From contig QCEK01000004.1 of the NCBI GenBank assembly GCA_003280655.1, positions 62,001 through 126,000 of the forward strand: a DNA stretch of 64,000 nucleotides. Direction: 5' to 3'. The notes under the pieces were generated by a model. It was given only the letters and a program-made list of their open reading frames with translations, ran no database searches and was not told the origin of the DNA. This DNA comes from Prochlorococcus sp. AG-355-O17. GTDB lineage: Bacteria; Cyanobacteriota; Cyanobacteriia; PCC-6307; Cyanobiaceae. Position 1 is the first letter of the stretch; every line of letters starts with the position of its first letter. Below, in pieces: positions 8,845 to 17,142 of the stretch. Made by a program: the position numbers and the translations under genes.

Positions 8845-9958
8845 GTAGTTCTAAATAGAAAATATTTTTCTTCTTAAGATTTTTTAATTTCTCATTATTA
8901 TCAATCGAATTATTTGCCAGCAATCGCAAATCTCCTCCAATTTGTTTTGCTAATTTCCTCGCCAAAAAAAGTCCCACACCAGTGCCGTCCTTCTTTTTAG
9001 CGGCAGATCCTCTAAAACCTTTTTCAAAAATTTTCTCGTTTTCATTTTTGGTTATTTTTTTACCATCATCAAATATACAAAGTCCATTACTCGTAATTGT
9101 TATTCCAATTTCAGCATCTTTTTGGGCATATTTAAACGCATTTTCTAATAAATTGGCCACAATTTCAGCAATAACAGCATATTTTGCTTTTAATGGCGAA
9201 ATAGTCCAATCTGGCCAAAGAGCAGGTTCAGTCCAATCTCTATTCTCTAAGTCCGCATTAGCTTTACCTCTTTCTAATATTGGCCTCAATAAACTCTGAA
9301 CAGTTATTACCTTTTTATTATCTAAATTTGGTGGTAATAATAATCTTTCCTCTCCAATTTCCAGAGGAAGTTGAATAGGTGAATTTAATTGCGCAAAAGA
9401 ATCCATATATTGATTAATTTGTTTTTGCTCTATTATCATGCGTTCGACTATTTCAATGGAATCATCATCTGAACCAAGTCTTTTTATTAATAATTTTGCA
9501 TATGTCCTAATAGCAGCTAATGGATTCCTTAATTGATGAATTATGACATTGATCTGATTTTTTAAATAATTGACTTCTTCATTTTTATTTTGACGATCTA
9601 ATTCGATAGAGACACATTTAGCCAAAGATATTGAAAGCGCTTTTAATCTAGAATCGAGAGATACTGGCCAATTCCCCCCTTTCAAATCAGTTTCTACCCG
9701 GAGGACACCAAGTAGAATATCGTTTTCTTGTAGCGGGTACCATCTTCTATTAGGCGATGAAACCTTAAGTGAAGGATCATCTTCTATTGAAGTAAGTAGC
9801 TTATCAATTTGTGGCCATTGACCAATCATTTCAAAAGATGCTTTAGTTCCTTGTTTAGCTGAGGCAAGATACATAACTAAATTGGTCACGCCCATTGAGC
9901 AGCCAAAACTCTCTAACTGTTTTAAAATTAATTCTTCAAATTTTTTTGAAAGATTCAT
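8822..9958 (-). CDS. sensor histidine kinase, Hik2/chloroplast-sensor-kinase-like
   Basis: 378 aa with no transmembrane segment, so a soluble kinase. An N-terminal GAF-like sensory region (about 1-125) is followed by an H-box IIHQLRNPLAAIRTYAKLL with the phospho-accepting His at 141, an N-box EIVANLLENAFKYA, a G1 loop FDDGKKI and a G2 loop GTGVGLFLARKLAKQIGG. The H-box sequence HQLRNPLxAxRTxxKLL is characteristic of the Hik2/CSK group, which in other cyanobacteria and chloroplasts responds to plastoquinone redox state or salt. That function is inferred. No response regulator gene is adjacent. The 3' end overlaps cobS by 23 bp. Confidence 0.85.
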   Translation of the reverse strand: MNLSKKFEELILKQLESFGCSMGVTNLVMYLASAKQGTKASFEMIGQWPQIDKLLTSIEDDPSLKVSSPNRRWYPLQENDILLGVLRVETDLKGGNWPVSLDSRLKALSISLAKCVSIELDRQNKNEEVNYLKNQINVIIHQLRNPLAAIRTYAKLLIKRLGSDDDSIEIVERMIIEQKQINQYMDSFAQLNSPIQLPLEIGEERLLLPPNLDNKKVITVQSLLRPILERGKANADLENRDWTEPALWPDWTISPLKAKYAVIAEIVANLLENAFKYAQKDAEIGITITSNGLCIFDDGKKITKNENEKIFEKGFRGSAAKKKDGTGVGLFLARKLAKQIGGDLRLLANNSIDNNEKLKNLKKKNIFYLELPIKELHA

Positions 9959-10040
9959 AATTATTGAAATTTTGAGAAATTTTTTAAAAAAAACTTGAAA
10001 AAGGGCTTGTAAAATATGAAAAAAGTATTAAGATATATAA

Positions 10041-10118
10041 AGAGGTCTGACTTAAGCCAACCTTAAATATGAATATTAATTCATATTTTAAGCTACATCA
10101 GGGGTTGATGGGTCCTCT
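10041..10118 (+). promoter_or_regulatory. structured 5' leader (three-way-junction-like) upstream of the DUF3155 gene
   Basis: The 250-bp gap before the DUF3155 gene contains nested inverted repeats: an outer AGAGG (10041-10045)/CCTCT (10114-10118), an inner long arm CTTAAATATGAAT (10062-10074)/ATTCATATTTTAAG (10079-10092) with one bulged T, and a third arm CATCA-GGGGT-TGATG (10096-10110). CCAACC (10057-10062) could also pair with GGTTG (10103-10107) as a pseudoknot. A further hairpin GATTAGT/ACTAATC lies nearer the gene. An AT-rich run TATATAA ends at 10040, where a -10 element for an RNA starting in the outer stem would be expected. The folding is my hand reading; whether it is a leader or a separate small RNA is open. 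Confidence 0.45.
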
Positions 10119-10208
10119 ATGTAAATTGAAGTGAATTTAAAATCACATATATAAGATTAGTAAAAAAAATAAGACTAATCTCATTAATAATTTCAGGAGT
10201 ACCAATCA

Positions 10209-10577
10209 ATGTCAAAAAAGAGAAAAAGAATCAGCAGAAGAAGATTGGCTGGCCAAAGAGTAATGGCACATGTACCTATTTATCATATCGAAACTGGCAA
10301 ACATAAACCAGTTACAGCAGCGAGAAGGTTCATAGCTGAAAATGCTCTCACTGCGCCTTCAGTTTTCAATGTCAGAAGAAATGAACACACAACCGATAGA
10401 TTTTTTTGGGGTGAAAAAGGGTTATTTAGCGCCCAATATGCTGAAGAAAATCATTTTCTATTTCCATCACTAAAAGTTGTAGTTGAAGGAATTGGTGAAG
10501 AAAAAATATTTGAGGGTCTAGAACTTACTGCAGATGATTGGGAAGAGATTGAAGAGTATGAATATGCTTTTGTTTAA
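10209..10577 (+). CDS. DUF3155 cyanobacterial protein
   Basis: 122 aa. I recognise the DUF3155 family, a short protein conserved in cyanobacteria and of unknown function. The N-terminus is very basic (SKKRKRISRRRLAGQRV) and the C-terminus very acidic (LTADDWEEIEEYEYAFV), an arrangement that suggests nucleic-acid or ribosome contact but proves nothing. A good ribosome-binding site (AGGAG at 10195-10199) precedes the ATG by 9 bases, which fixes the start. The long structured leader upstream is unusual for this compact genome. It overlaps the convergent esterase gene by 4 bp. Confidence 0.8.
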   Translation: MSKKRKRISRRRLAGQRVMAHVPIYHIETGKHKPVTAARRFIAENALTAPSVFNVRRNEHTTDRFFWGEKGLFSAQYAEENHFLFPSLKVVVEGIGEEKIFEGLELTADDWEEIEEYEYAFV

Positions 10578-11191
10578 AAAATATTACTTATATTAGAACT
10601 TATAAAATTAATTAAATTTGAATCAATTTGATGAAATCCATCAAATTCTAATAATTCACAAAACTTAGAAGACTTACTCTTTACCTTTTCATAAATAGTC
10701 CTAGAAGCATCTATAGGCACAACGTCATCGAATAAACCATGACTAATAATCAATGGCGAGAAATTTCCCCCCGGGGCCCAGTTGGGGTGTGGATACCCAC
10801 TACAAGCAACAATTAATCCAAAATTTAACCTAAATCCCGCATCAATTGCCATTGCCGCCCCCTGGGAGAACCCCAACAAAATTGTTTTTCTTAGTGGAAT
10901 CTGATCAGTATCAAATTTTTTTAATGTAACTAAAAGTTTATTTACTTCAATCTCAGCTCCATTCCAATCATGTGGGTATAGTCCATACCACTGTCTTCCC
11001 TGACCGCTTGGGTGTAATCCTGGAGCCCTCAAAGAAATTACCTCAAAATCAAGATTTATGTTTTCACTAATCTCCTTTCCAAATGTTAAAAGGTCATCTG
11101 AATCAGCTCCCCAACCATGCATCAAAATAATTCTATGAGTTGCAATTTGAGAGCTAATCGAGACAAATTCATGATTGATAGCATATTTCAT
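10574..11191 (-). CDS. alpha/beta-hydrolase, carboxylesterase/phospholipase (YpfH-like)
   Basis: 205 aa, typical of the phospholipase/carboxylesterase (Abhydrolase_2) family. The nucleophile elbow GFSQG places Ser at 109. The acid is in SHGLFDDVVPIDAS and the catalytic His in FDGFHQI near the C-terminus. HGWGAD near residue 25 forms the oxyanion-hole region. There is no signal peptide, so it is cytosolic. The natural ester substrate is unknown. It is divergent from purH with a 33-bp gap, so promoters of both genes must overlap or lie in each other's start. Confidence 0.85.
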   Translation of the reverse strand: MKYAINHEFVSISSQIATHRIILMHGWGADSDDLLTFGKEISENINLDFEVISLRAPGLHPSGQGRQWYGLYPHDWNGAEIEVNKLLVTLKKFDTDQIPLRKTILLGFSQGAAMAIDAGFRLNFGLIVACSGYPHPNWAPGGNFSPLIISHGLFDDVVPIDASRTIYEKVKSKSSKFCELLEFDGFHQIDSNLINFISSNISNIF

Positions 11192-11224
11192 GTTTATATT
11201 CTTAAGTAAGTAAACTTTCCCATA

Positions 11225-12778
11225 ATGTCTCCATTAGCTTTAGTTAGTGTCTCTGATAAAAAAAATATAATCCCATTTTGTAAGGAATTGGTAGAGCAAT
11301 TTAATTATAAAATTCTATCAAGTGGAGGAACTGCCAAACATCTTATGGAGGCAAAAATTCCAGTTATTAAAGTTGCAGATTTTACTAATTCTCCAGAAAT
11401 TCTTGGAGGAAGAGTAAAAACTTTACATCCGAAAATACACGGGGGGATATTAGCTAAAAGAACTGATGAGGGACATAAAAAAGATATAGAAGCTAACAAT
11501 CTTGAGTTAATTGACTTAGTAGTTGTAAATTTATATCCTTTTAAAAAAACTGTAGATCAGGGAGCCAAATGGGAAGATGCTATTGAAAATATCGATATTG
11601 GAGGGCCATCTATGATTCGTTCTGCAGCTAAAAATCACAAAGATGTTTCCGTTTTAGTAGATCCTAGTCAGTATCAAAATTTTCTTGAAGAAAGTAAAAA
11701 AGGTGAATTAAAAGACTCATATAAAGCAAAATTAGCTCTTGAAGCTTTTCAACATACAGCAGACTATGATACTGCAATATCTAATTGGATAAGAAAAGAA
11801 AGAGATTTACAATCTTCAAAATATATTGAATCTTATCCTCTAATCAAAACCTTAAGATATGGGGAGAATCCACATCAAAAAGCTTTCTGGTATGGCTTAA
11901 GTAACATTGGATGGAACTCAGCAGAACAATTACAAGGAAAAGACTTAAGTTATAACAATCTATTAGATCTAGAGTCGGCACTTTCAACAGTTTTAGAATT
12001 TGGCTACACAGAAAAAGATGAACTTTCAACAGACATGTTTGCCTCTGTTATTTTAAAACACAATAATCCTTCTGGTGCCTCTATAAGTAGTTCAGCTTCC
12101 AAAGCATTCTTGAATGCTTTGGAATGCGACTCTGTTAGTGCATTTGGAGGAATAGTTGCTTTTAATTCAAATGTTGATAGGAAGACTGCAATTCACCTCA
12201 AAGATATTTTCTTAGAATGTGTTGTCGCTCCATCTTTTGATGAGGAAGCTTTAGAAATTTTAAAAGTTAAAAAGAATTTAAGAATTTTAAAGTTTTCAAA
12301 AGATAAACTTCCAAAAAAGAATCAAAATTCTACTAAATCAATAATGGGGGGATTACTAGTTCAAGATAATAATGATAGTGAAGAAATAACTGAAAATTGG
12401 ATTTCAGTAACTAATAAAAATCCTAGCCATCAAATTAACTTAGATCTAAATTTTGCATGGAAAATTTGTAAACACGTGAAATCTAATGCCATTGTTATTG
12501 CAAAAGGCCAAAAAACCATTGGTATTGGAGCTGGACAAATGAATAGAGTTGGAGCAGCAAAAATTGCGTTAAAAGCAGCTGGTAGTTTATCTTCTGATGC
12601 TGTATTGGCCAGCGATGGGTTTTTCCCATTTGCAGATACTGTAGAACTAGCAAATGAGTATGGAATAAAAGCTATTATTCAACCCGGAGGAAGTCTTAGA
12701 GACCAAGAAAGTATTGATTTGTGTAATTCAAAAGGAATCTCAATGGTATTTACCCAAAAAAGGCACTTTTTACATTAA
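11225..12778 (+). CDS. purH: bifunctional AICAR transformylase/IMP cyclohydrolase
   Basis: 517 aa, the standard length. It performs the final two steps of IMP synthesis. The N-terminal MGS-like cyclohydrolase domain (about 1-190) shows ILSSGGTAKHL and GGRVKTLHPKIHGGIL. The C-terminal transformylase domain shows LRYGENPHQKA, KHNNPSGAS and a terminal GGSLRDQESIDLC block. It is single and monocistronic as far as the map shows, with a DoxX gene converging 1 bp after its stop. Confidence 0.97.
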   Translation: MSPLALVSVSDKKNIIPFCKELVEQFNYKILSSGGTAKHLMEAKIPVIKVADFTNSPEILGGRVKTLHPKIHGGILAKRTDEGHKKDIEANNLELIDLVVVNLYPFKKTVDQGAKWEDAIENIDIGGPSMIRSAAKNHKDVSVLVDPSQYQNFLEESKKGELKDSYKAKLALEAFQHTADYDTAISNWIRKERDLQSSKYIESYPLIKTLRYGENPHQKAFWYGLSNIGWNSAEQLQGKDLSYNNLLDLESALSTVLEFGYTEKDELSTDMFASVILKHNNPSGASISSSASKAFLNALECDSVSAFGGIVAFNSNVDRKTAIHLKDIFLECVVAPSFDEEALEILKVKKNLRILKFSKDKLPKKNQNSTKSIMGGLLVQDNNDSEEITENWISVTNKNPSHQINLDLNFAWKICKHVKSNAIVIAKGQKTIGIGAGQMNRVGAAKIALKAAGSLSSDAVLASDGFFPFADTVELANEYGIKAIIQPGGSLRDQESIDLCNSKGISMVFTQKRHFLH

Positions 12779-12779
12779 A

Positions 12780-13340
12780 TTATGTTGATTTTGGATAATA
12801 TGTAATCTTGTTGGTTTTTCTGAATAAAGATAACCTGCCTGGACCTGCACATAGAAAGTAGAGAGAAATAGCACCGTAGATGAAAGACAATTCAAAGGCA
12901 TAATTGTGACCTTCAACTACTGCCAGAGGAAAACCTTCCAGTCCAGTGTCAAGGAGATGAAAATAAACAGCAAATGCCATTGTGGAGAATAAACCAAGAG
13001 AAGAAAGTCTCGCAAAAATTCCCACAGCCAATCCTACTGGGCATACTAATTGAGTAATTGCTGCTCCAAAAGTCCAAATAACAGGGTCACCTGGCAAAAA
13101 TGGGAAGTACTTACCAACTACAAACTCAGCAAAACCCTGAGGATCCTGAAGTTTCTCTAGGCCATGATGAATCATCAAAGCACAAAAACCTATCCTTAAC
13201 ACAAAAATCGATAGTTCTCCTAGGATATTCACTTCAGATCCTGAGGATGAATTAGCAACTACAACTTCAACCTTTTGAGGCGCTTTAGTTGTATTCATAC
13301 TTGCGGTTTGAACCTGATTAGTTTGTGCTTTGTCTTCCAT
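12780..13340 (-). CDS. DoxX-family membrane protein
   Basis: 186 aa. After a hydrophilic, Gln/Thr-rich N-terminal 40 residues come about four hydrophobic segments of the DoxX family, with the typical RIGFCALMIHHGLEKLQDPQGFAEFV and a following ITQLVCPVGLAVGIFARLSSLGLF. DoxX proteins are small membrane proteins linked to quinone-dependent oxidoreductases or to redox stress, and the function here is unknown. The cytoplasmic or lumenal N-terminal tail is longer than in most DoxX proteins. Confidence 0.8.
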   Translation of the reverse strand: MEDKAQTNQVQTASMNTTKAPQKVEVVVANSSSGSEVNILGELSIFVLRIGFCALMIHHGLEKLQDPQGFAEFVVGKYFPFLPGDPVIWTFGAAITQLVCPVGLAVGIFARLSSLGLFSTMAFAVYFHLLDTGLEGFPLAVVEGHNYAFELSFIYGAISLYFLCAGPGRLSLFRKTNKITYYPKST

Positions 13341-13443
13341 ACTTCATAAATTTTTTAATATTCTAGTTAATAAAGTAGATATTTTGGAATTATCCGACTA
13401 ATTAATTAAAGAAACTAAGCAAATTTATAACTGATTAACAAAT

Positions 13444-14640
13444 TCAGGAAGCAATATCAATTAACTTTTCAATAACATCTGCAACGACCTTATCAGGAGT
13501 GGATGCACCTGAGGTAATTCCAACATTAATTTTTCCACTAGGTAGAAAATTATTTTTAAGTTCTAATTCTGATCCAAGTGGTTTATGAAATATTGAGTTT
13601 TCTTTAACTGATATCCTCTCTGGTGTATCAATATGAAAAGAAGAAATATTTTTATTAATTGCTATTTCTTGTAGATGAGTAGTATTAGAAGAATTGAAGC
13701 CACCAATAACTACTAAAATATCAAGGTCTTCATCAACCAAAGAGAACATTGCATCTTGCCTTTCTTCAGTTGCATCACAAATAGTATTAAAAGCTAAAAA
13801 GTGACTATTTAAGTTTTCTGGTCCAAATTTTTTTAACATCGTTCTCTCAAAGACCTTTCCAATTTCCTCAGTCTCGCTCTTAAGCATAGTTGTCTGATTT
13901 GCAACTCCCACTCTATCTAAATCTTTATCAGGATCAAATCCATTAGAACAAGCTTTAGCAAATTTATTCATAAACTCATTTCTATTGCCTCTACCTAAAA
14001 TATATTCAGAAACGTAGTTCGCTTCTTCTAGATCAAGTACAACTAAATATTTACCTGCGAATGAACTTGTAGCGAGAGTCTCTTCATGTTTAAATTTTCC
14101 GTGAATAATAGATGTGAAAACATGTTTTTTATGTTTTTCAACTGTATGCCAAACTTTAGAGACCCATGGACAAGTTGTATCAATGATATGACAACCTTTC
14201 TCATGCAAAAGTTTCATTTCTTGAACAGTAGCTCCGAAAGCAGGGAGTATCACAACATCCCCATTAGAAACTAAAGAAAAATCTTTAATTCCATTTTTAG
14301 CTGAGATGAATTTTACATTCATTTTTCTTAAATGATCATTAACCGAGGGATTATGAATTATTTCGTTTGTTATCCAAATATTCTCATTTGGGTAATGTCT
14401 TCTAGTTTCATAAGCCATTGCAACAGCTCTTTCAACTCCCCAACAGAAACCGAAGGCTTGGGCCAACTTGATATTTAGTCTGCCTTTAGTGTAAGTAAAA
14501 TCATTATCTCTAATAGAACTTATCAAATCACTTTGGTAAGCTTCTTCTAACGCTTGAGCTCTTTTTGTTGGAGAATCGAAGCCCCTTCTATTGTATCTAT
14601 CAGAATGATGAAGGGATCTTCTAAAAGCTTGAGTATCCAT
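13444..14640 (-). CDS. ispH: 4-hydroxy-3-methylbut-2-enyl diphosphate reductase
   Basis: 398 aa, the long cyanobacterial/plant form. It makes IPP and DMAPP in the last step of the MEP pathway, feeding carotenoid, chlorophyll phytyl and quinone synthesis. The three cysteines that hold the 4Fe-4S cluster are at C66 ([10 protein letters not shown]), C157 ([10 protein letters not shown]) and C288 ([11 protein letters not shown]). The substrate-binding TSGASTPD block lies near the end. About 50 residues precede the core, as in other cyanobacterial IspH proteins. It lies downstream of the amt1 terminator and so probably has its own promoter in the gap at 14641-14682. Confidence 0.95.
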   Translation of the reverse strand: MDTQAFRRSLHHSDRYNRRGFDSPTKRAQALEEAYQSDLISSIRDNDFTYTKGRLNIKLAQAFGFCWGVERAVAMAYETRRHYPNENIWITNEIIHNPSVNDHLRKMNVKFISAKNGIKDFSLVSNGDVVILPAFGATVQEMKLLHEKGCHIIDTTCPWVSKVWHTVEKHKKHVFTSIIHGKFKHEETLATSSFAGKYLVVLDLEEANYVSEYILGRGNRNEFMNKFAKACSNGFDPDKDLDRVGVANQTTMLKSETEEIGKVFERTMLKKFGPENLNSHFLAFNTICDATEERQDAMFSLVDEDLDILVVIGGFNSSNTTHLQEIAINKNISSFHIDTPERISVKENSIFHKPLGSELELKNNFLPSGKINVGITSGASTPDKVVADVIEKLIDIAS

Positions 14641-14682
14641 TTTCTTATATTACAACGTTTTAAATAATTTTTTGTAAAAAAA

Positions 14683-14710
14683 AAGAAACCTGACATAAGT
14701 CAGGTTTCTT
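14683..14710 (-). terminator. rho-independent terminator of amt1
   Basis: The perfect inverted repeat AAGAAACCTGAC/GTCAGGTTTCTT closes a 4-base loop. On the minus strand it is followed by an uninterrupted U run, and it begins 19 bases after the amt1 stop. It isolates amt1 from ispH. Confidence 0.9.
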
Positions 14711-14729
14711 AAATCAATTTTAAGTTAGA

Positions 14730-16190
14730 TTATTTAGCAGATGCAAAGTCTGGATATGCTTCCATTCCATGCTCTCCTATATCTAAGCCTTGAGTCTCTT
14801 CCTCTTCAGATACTCGGATTCCACCGAATAATCCTCCAATTACAGACCAGGCAATCCAGCAAGTAACTAGTGTCCAAATAGCATAAGCTGCGGCACCAAG
14901 AGCTTGAACTAGAAGAAGGGTAATACCTCCACCATTGAACAATCCCATACCTGCTCCATCACCTTGTACAGCTGTACCCCAAAGACCGATAACTACAGTA
15001 CCCCATACACCACAAACTCCGTGAACAGAGAATGCACCTACAGGATCATCGATCTCAGCGGCATCAAGTGCTGCAACAGAAAATACAACTATAATTCCCC
15101 CTACTAGTCCTGCGAACCAGGCTCCAGCGAGAGTCATATCGCCACAACCAGCAGTGATACTAACCAAACCAGCAAGGATTCCGTTAATTATCATTGTAAG
15201 ATCAGGCTTACCAGAAGTTAATGTTGAAACAATAGTTGCACCAATAGCACCAGCTGCTGCTGCCAAAGTAGTTGTTACAGCAACATATGGAACCCATTGA
15301 TCCATAGCAAGTTGAGAACCGGGGTTAAAACCATACCAACCTATCCATAGAACTAATGCACCTAAAGTAGCTATAGCCATGTTGTGTCCTGGCATAGCCT
15401 GTGGTTTCCCATCAGAGTATTTGCCAATTCTTGGTCCAAGAAGCATAGCTCCTACAAGACCCGCCCATGCTCCAACTGAGTGAACAATTGAAGAACCAGC
15501 AAAGTCTACAAAACCTAAAGAATCAAGCCAACCACCATTCCATTTCCAGCTACCAGCAATTGGATATATAAATGCAGTTAATACGACAGCAAAAACAACA
15601 AATTCTCCAAATTTAACTCTTTCAGCAACAAGACCGGATACGATAGTTGCCGCAGTTCCTGCGAATGCAGACTGGAACAAGAAATCAACTGTTGGGACTA
15701 ATCCAGCATCAGTTACCATATCTGCAGTAACTGTTGGATCAAAAAATAAGCCTCCAAAATAAAGCCATCCGTCAGCAACACTACCTCCGTACATTAATGA
15801 ATAGCCGATAAACCAATAAGAGGTTACAGCCAAAGCAAATACGAATAGGTTTTTAGCAAGGATGTTTACTGCGTTCTTAGAACGACACATACCTGCCTCA
15901 ACCATAGCGAAACCAGCGTTCATAAAGATCACTAAAATAGTAGCGATCAAAAGCCATAAATTGTTAGCAAGAAAAGCTGCATTCAACTCAGGTAAATCAG
16001 CTGCGTGAGCTGAAAGATTAAAAATACCTAAACCAAACAAAGCTAAAGGAACAGTCGCAAGCCACAACATTGAGCGGTTTGAACTAAATCCTCGAATACT
16101 CCTCAAAAGGAGCATAGGTCCATTAACAAGACTTGAATCTTGAAGTTTGGACCTAGAGCGCCTTTGAGGCGTTTGCAAAGCAGTGGTCAT
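14730..16190 (-). CDS. amt1: ammonium transporter Amt1
   Basis: 486 aa. It carries NH4+ across the cytoplasmic membrane. After a roughly 60-residue N-terminal extension with a cleavable-looking hydrophobic stretch (LATVPLALFGLGIFNLSAHA), the Amt core shows about 11 membrane segments, with NLWLLIATILVIFMNAGFAMVEAG, GSSIVHSVGAWAGLVGAMLLGPR (pore His in IVHSVGA) and DDPVGAFSVHGVCGVWG (the twin His). A perfect NtcA box lies 84 bases upstream of the start, so induction under nitrogen limitation is likely. It has its own terminator. Codon use is richer in strong codons than its neighbours, as expected for a highly expressed gene. Confidence 0.97.
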   Translation of the reverse strand: MTTALQTPQRRSRSKLQDSSLVNGPMLLLRSIRGFSSNRSMLWLATVPLALFGLGIFNLSAHAADLPELNAAFLANNLWLLIATILVIFMNAGFAMVEAGMCRSKNAVNILAKNLFVFALAVTSYWFIGYSLMYGGSVADGWLYFGGLFFDPTVTADMVTDAGLVPTVDFLFQSAFAGTAATIVSGLVAERVKFGEFVVFAVVLTAFIYPIAGSWKWNGGWLDSLGFVDFAGSSIVHSVGAWAGLVGAMLLGPRIGKYSDGKPQAMPGHNMAIATLGALVLWIGWYGFNPGSQLAMDQWVPYVAVTTTLAAAAGAIGATIVSTLTSGKPDLTMIINGILAGLVSITAGCGDMTLAGAWFAGLVGGIIVVFSVAALDAAEIDDPVGAFSVHGVCGVWGTVVIGLWGTAVQGDGAGMGLFNGGGITLLLVQALGAAAYAIWTLVTCWIAWSVIGGLFGGIRVSEEEETQGLDIGEHGMEAYPDFASAK

Positions 16191-16273
16191 AAAAAAAAAT
16201 TAGATCTGCAAAAAAACAGTTTGTGCTGTTTCCTTTCATATTTAATTTTGCTCAAAAAACTTATTAGTGTCTA

Positions 16274-16287
16274 GTAGTCGTTGTTAC
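16274..16287 (-). promoter_or_regulatory. NtcA-binding site upstream of amt1
   Basis: GTA-N8-TAC reads exactly on both strands (plus strand GTAGTCGTTGTTAC), which is the canonical NtcA consensus. It lies 84-97 bases upstream of the amt1 start. A plausible -10 (TTAAAT) lies about 28 bases downstream of the box on the minus strand, slightly beyond the usual 20-24, so the exact -10 is uncertain. The regulator gene itself is in this window at 29236-29970. Confidence 0.8.
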
Positions 16288-16370
16288 CAATTTTGTAGTT
16301 GCACCTTAAAACTATATCTGTTAAATTTAAAATTTTTTTTTTTAGAAGTTTCAAATTATCAAGATATTAT

Positions 16371-17111
16371 TTATTTCAAAGGTTTAATTCCTCTCCATGA
16401 TACGTGGTCTTTATGAAATTCAAAGGAACAAGGAATCGTTATCATTCCTGCACTTAAAGATTCTCTAAAAAGATTGCCGTATAAGGGATCTGCCTCATCT
16501 CCGGGAGCAAAAAAACAAGCGTCTTTTCTTGTAATACAAAGTACTAATACACTTTTACTTGCAGGAATTAATTCCTTTAATTCTATGAGGTGTTTTTGGC
16601 CTCTTTTCGTTACTGTATCAGGGAATAGAGCAACATTTTCTTTAATCCAAGTCGTATTTTTAACCTCTATGTAAATGTTACGTTTATCAGGATTTGAAGA
16701 TTTTGGAGTTAAAAAAAAGTCAATTCTGCTTTTTTTATCTTTTCCATAAGGAACTTCAGATTTAATTGTCTCTATTTCTCCTATTATCTCATCAAGCAAA
16801 TTTTTCTCAATAACCTTTTTGATTAACTTGTTTGCAAATAGTGTATTAATACCTACCCAAACCTCCTCATTTTTTTCATTAAAAACACATATCTGTTCCC
16901 AAGTAAAAGGTAATTTTCTTTTTAGTGAAGAGGAAACACTTATTCTTACTTTTGCTCCCTCACTCAAAAGTCCCTTCATTGGGCCAGTGTTAGCACAATG
17001 CGCAGTTACTACCTCTCCACTCTCTAATTCAATATCTGCAAGAAACCTTTTATACCTCTTAATTAAAACCCCTTCAATTAATGGATCAAAATCAATTAAT
17101 CGATCATTCAT
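16371..17111 (-). CDS. sfsA: SfsA (sugar fermentation stimulation protein homolog)
   Basis: 246 aa, the usual size. SfsA proteins have a nuclease-like (PD-(D/E)xK) fold and bind DNA; their biological role is poorly known. Visible conserved parts are the [10 protein letters not shown] block (about residues 39-49), SRIDFFL, EVKNTTW and the C-terminal [19 protein letters not shown]. It is divergent from murJ with a short shared promoter gap. Its 3' end faces the amt1 regulatory region, with no clear terminator between them. Confidence 0.88.
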   Translation of the reverse strand: MNDRLIDFDPLIEGVLIKRYKRFLADIELESGEVVTAHCANTGPMKGLLSEGAKVRISVSSSLKRKLPFTWEQICVFNEKNEEVWVGINTLFANKLIKKVIEKNLLDEIIGEIETIKSEVPYGKDKKSRIDFFLTPKSSNPDKRNIYIEVKNTTWIKENVALFPDTVTKRGQKHLIELKELIPASKSVLVLCITRKDACFFAPGDEADPLYGNLFRESLSAGMITIPCSFEFHKDHVSWRGIKPLK

Positions 17112-17142
17112 AAATATGTCGTTAGTTAGAAATCAAATATAA

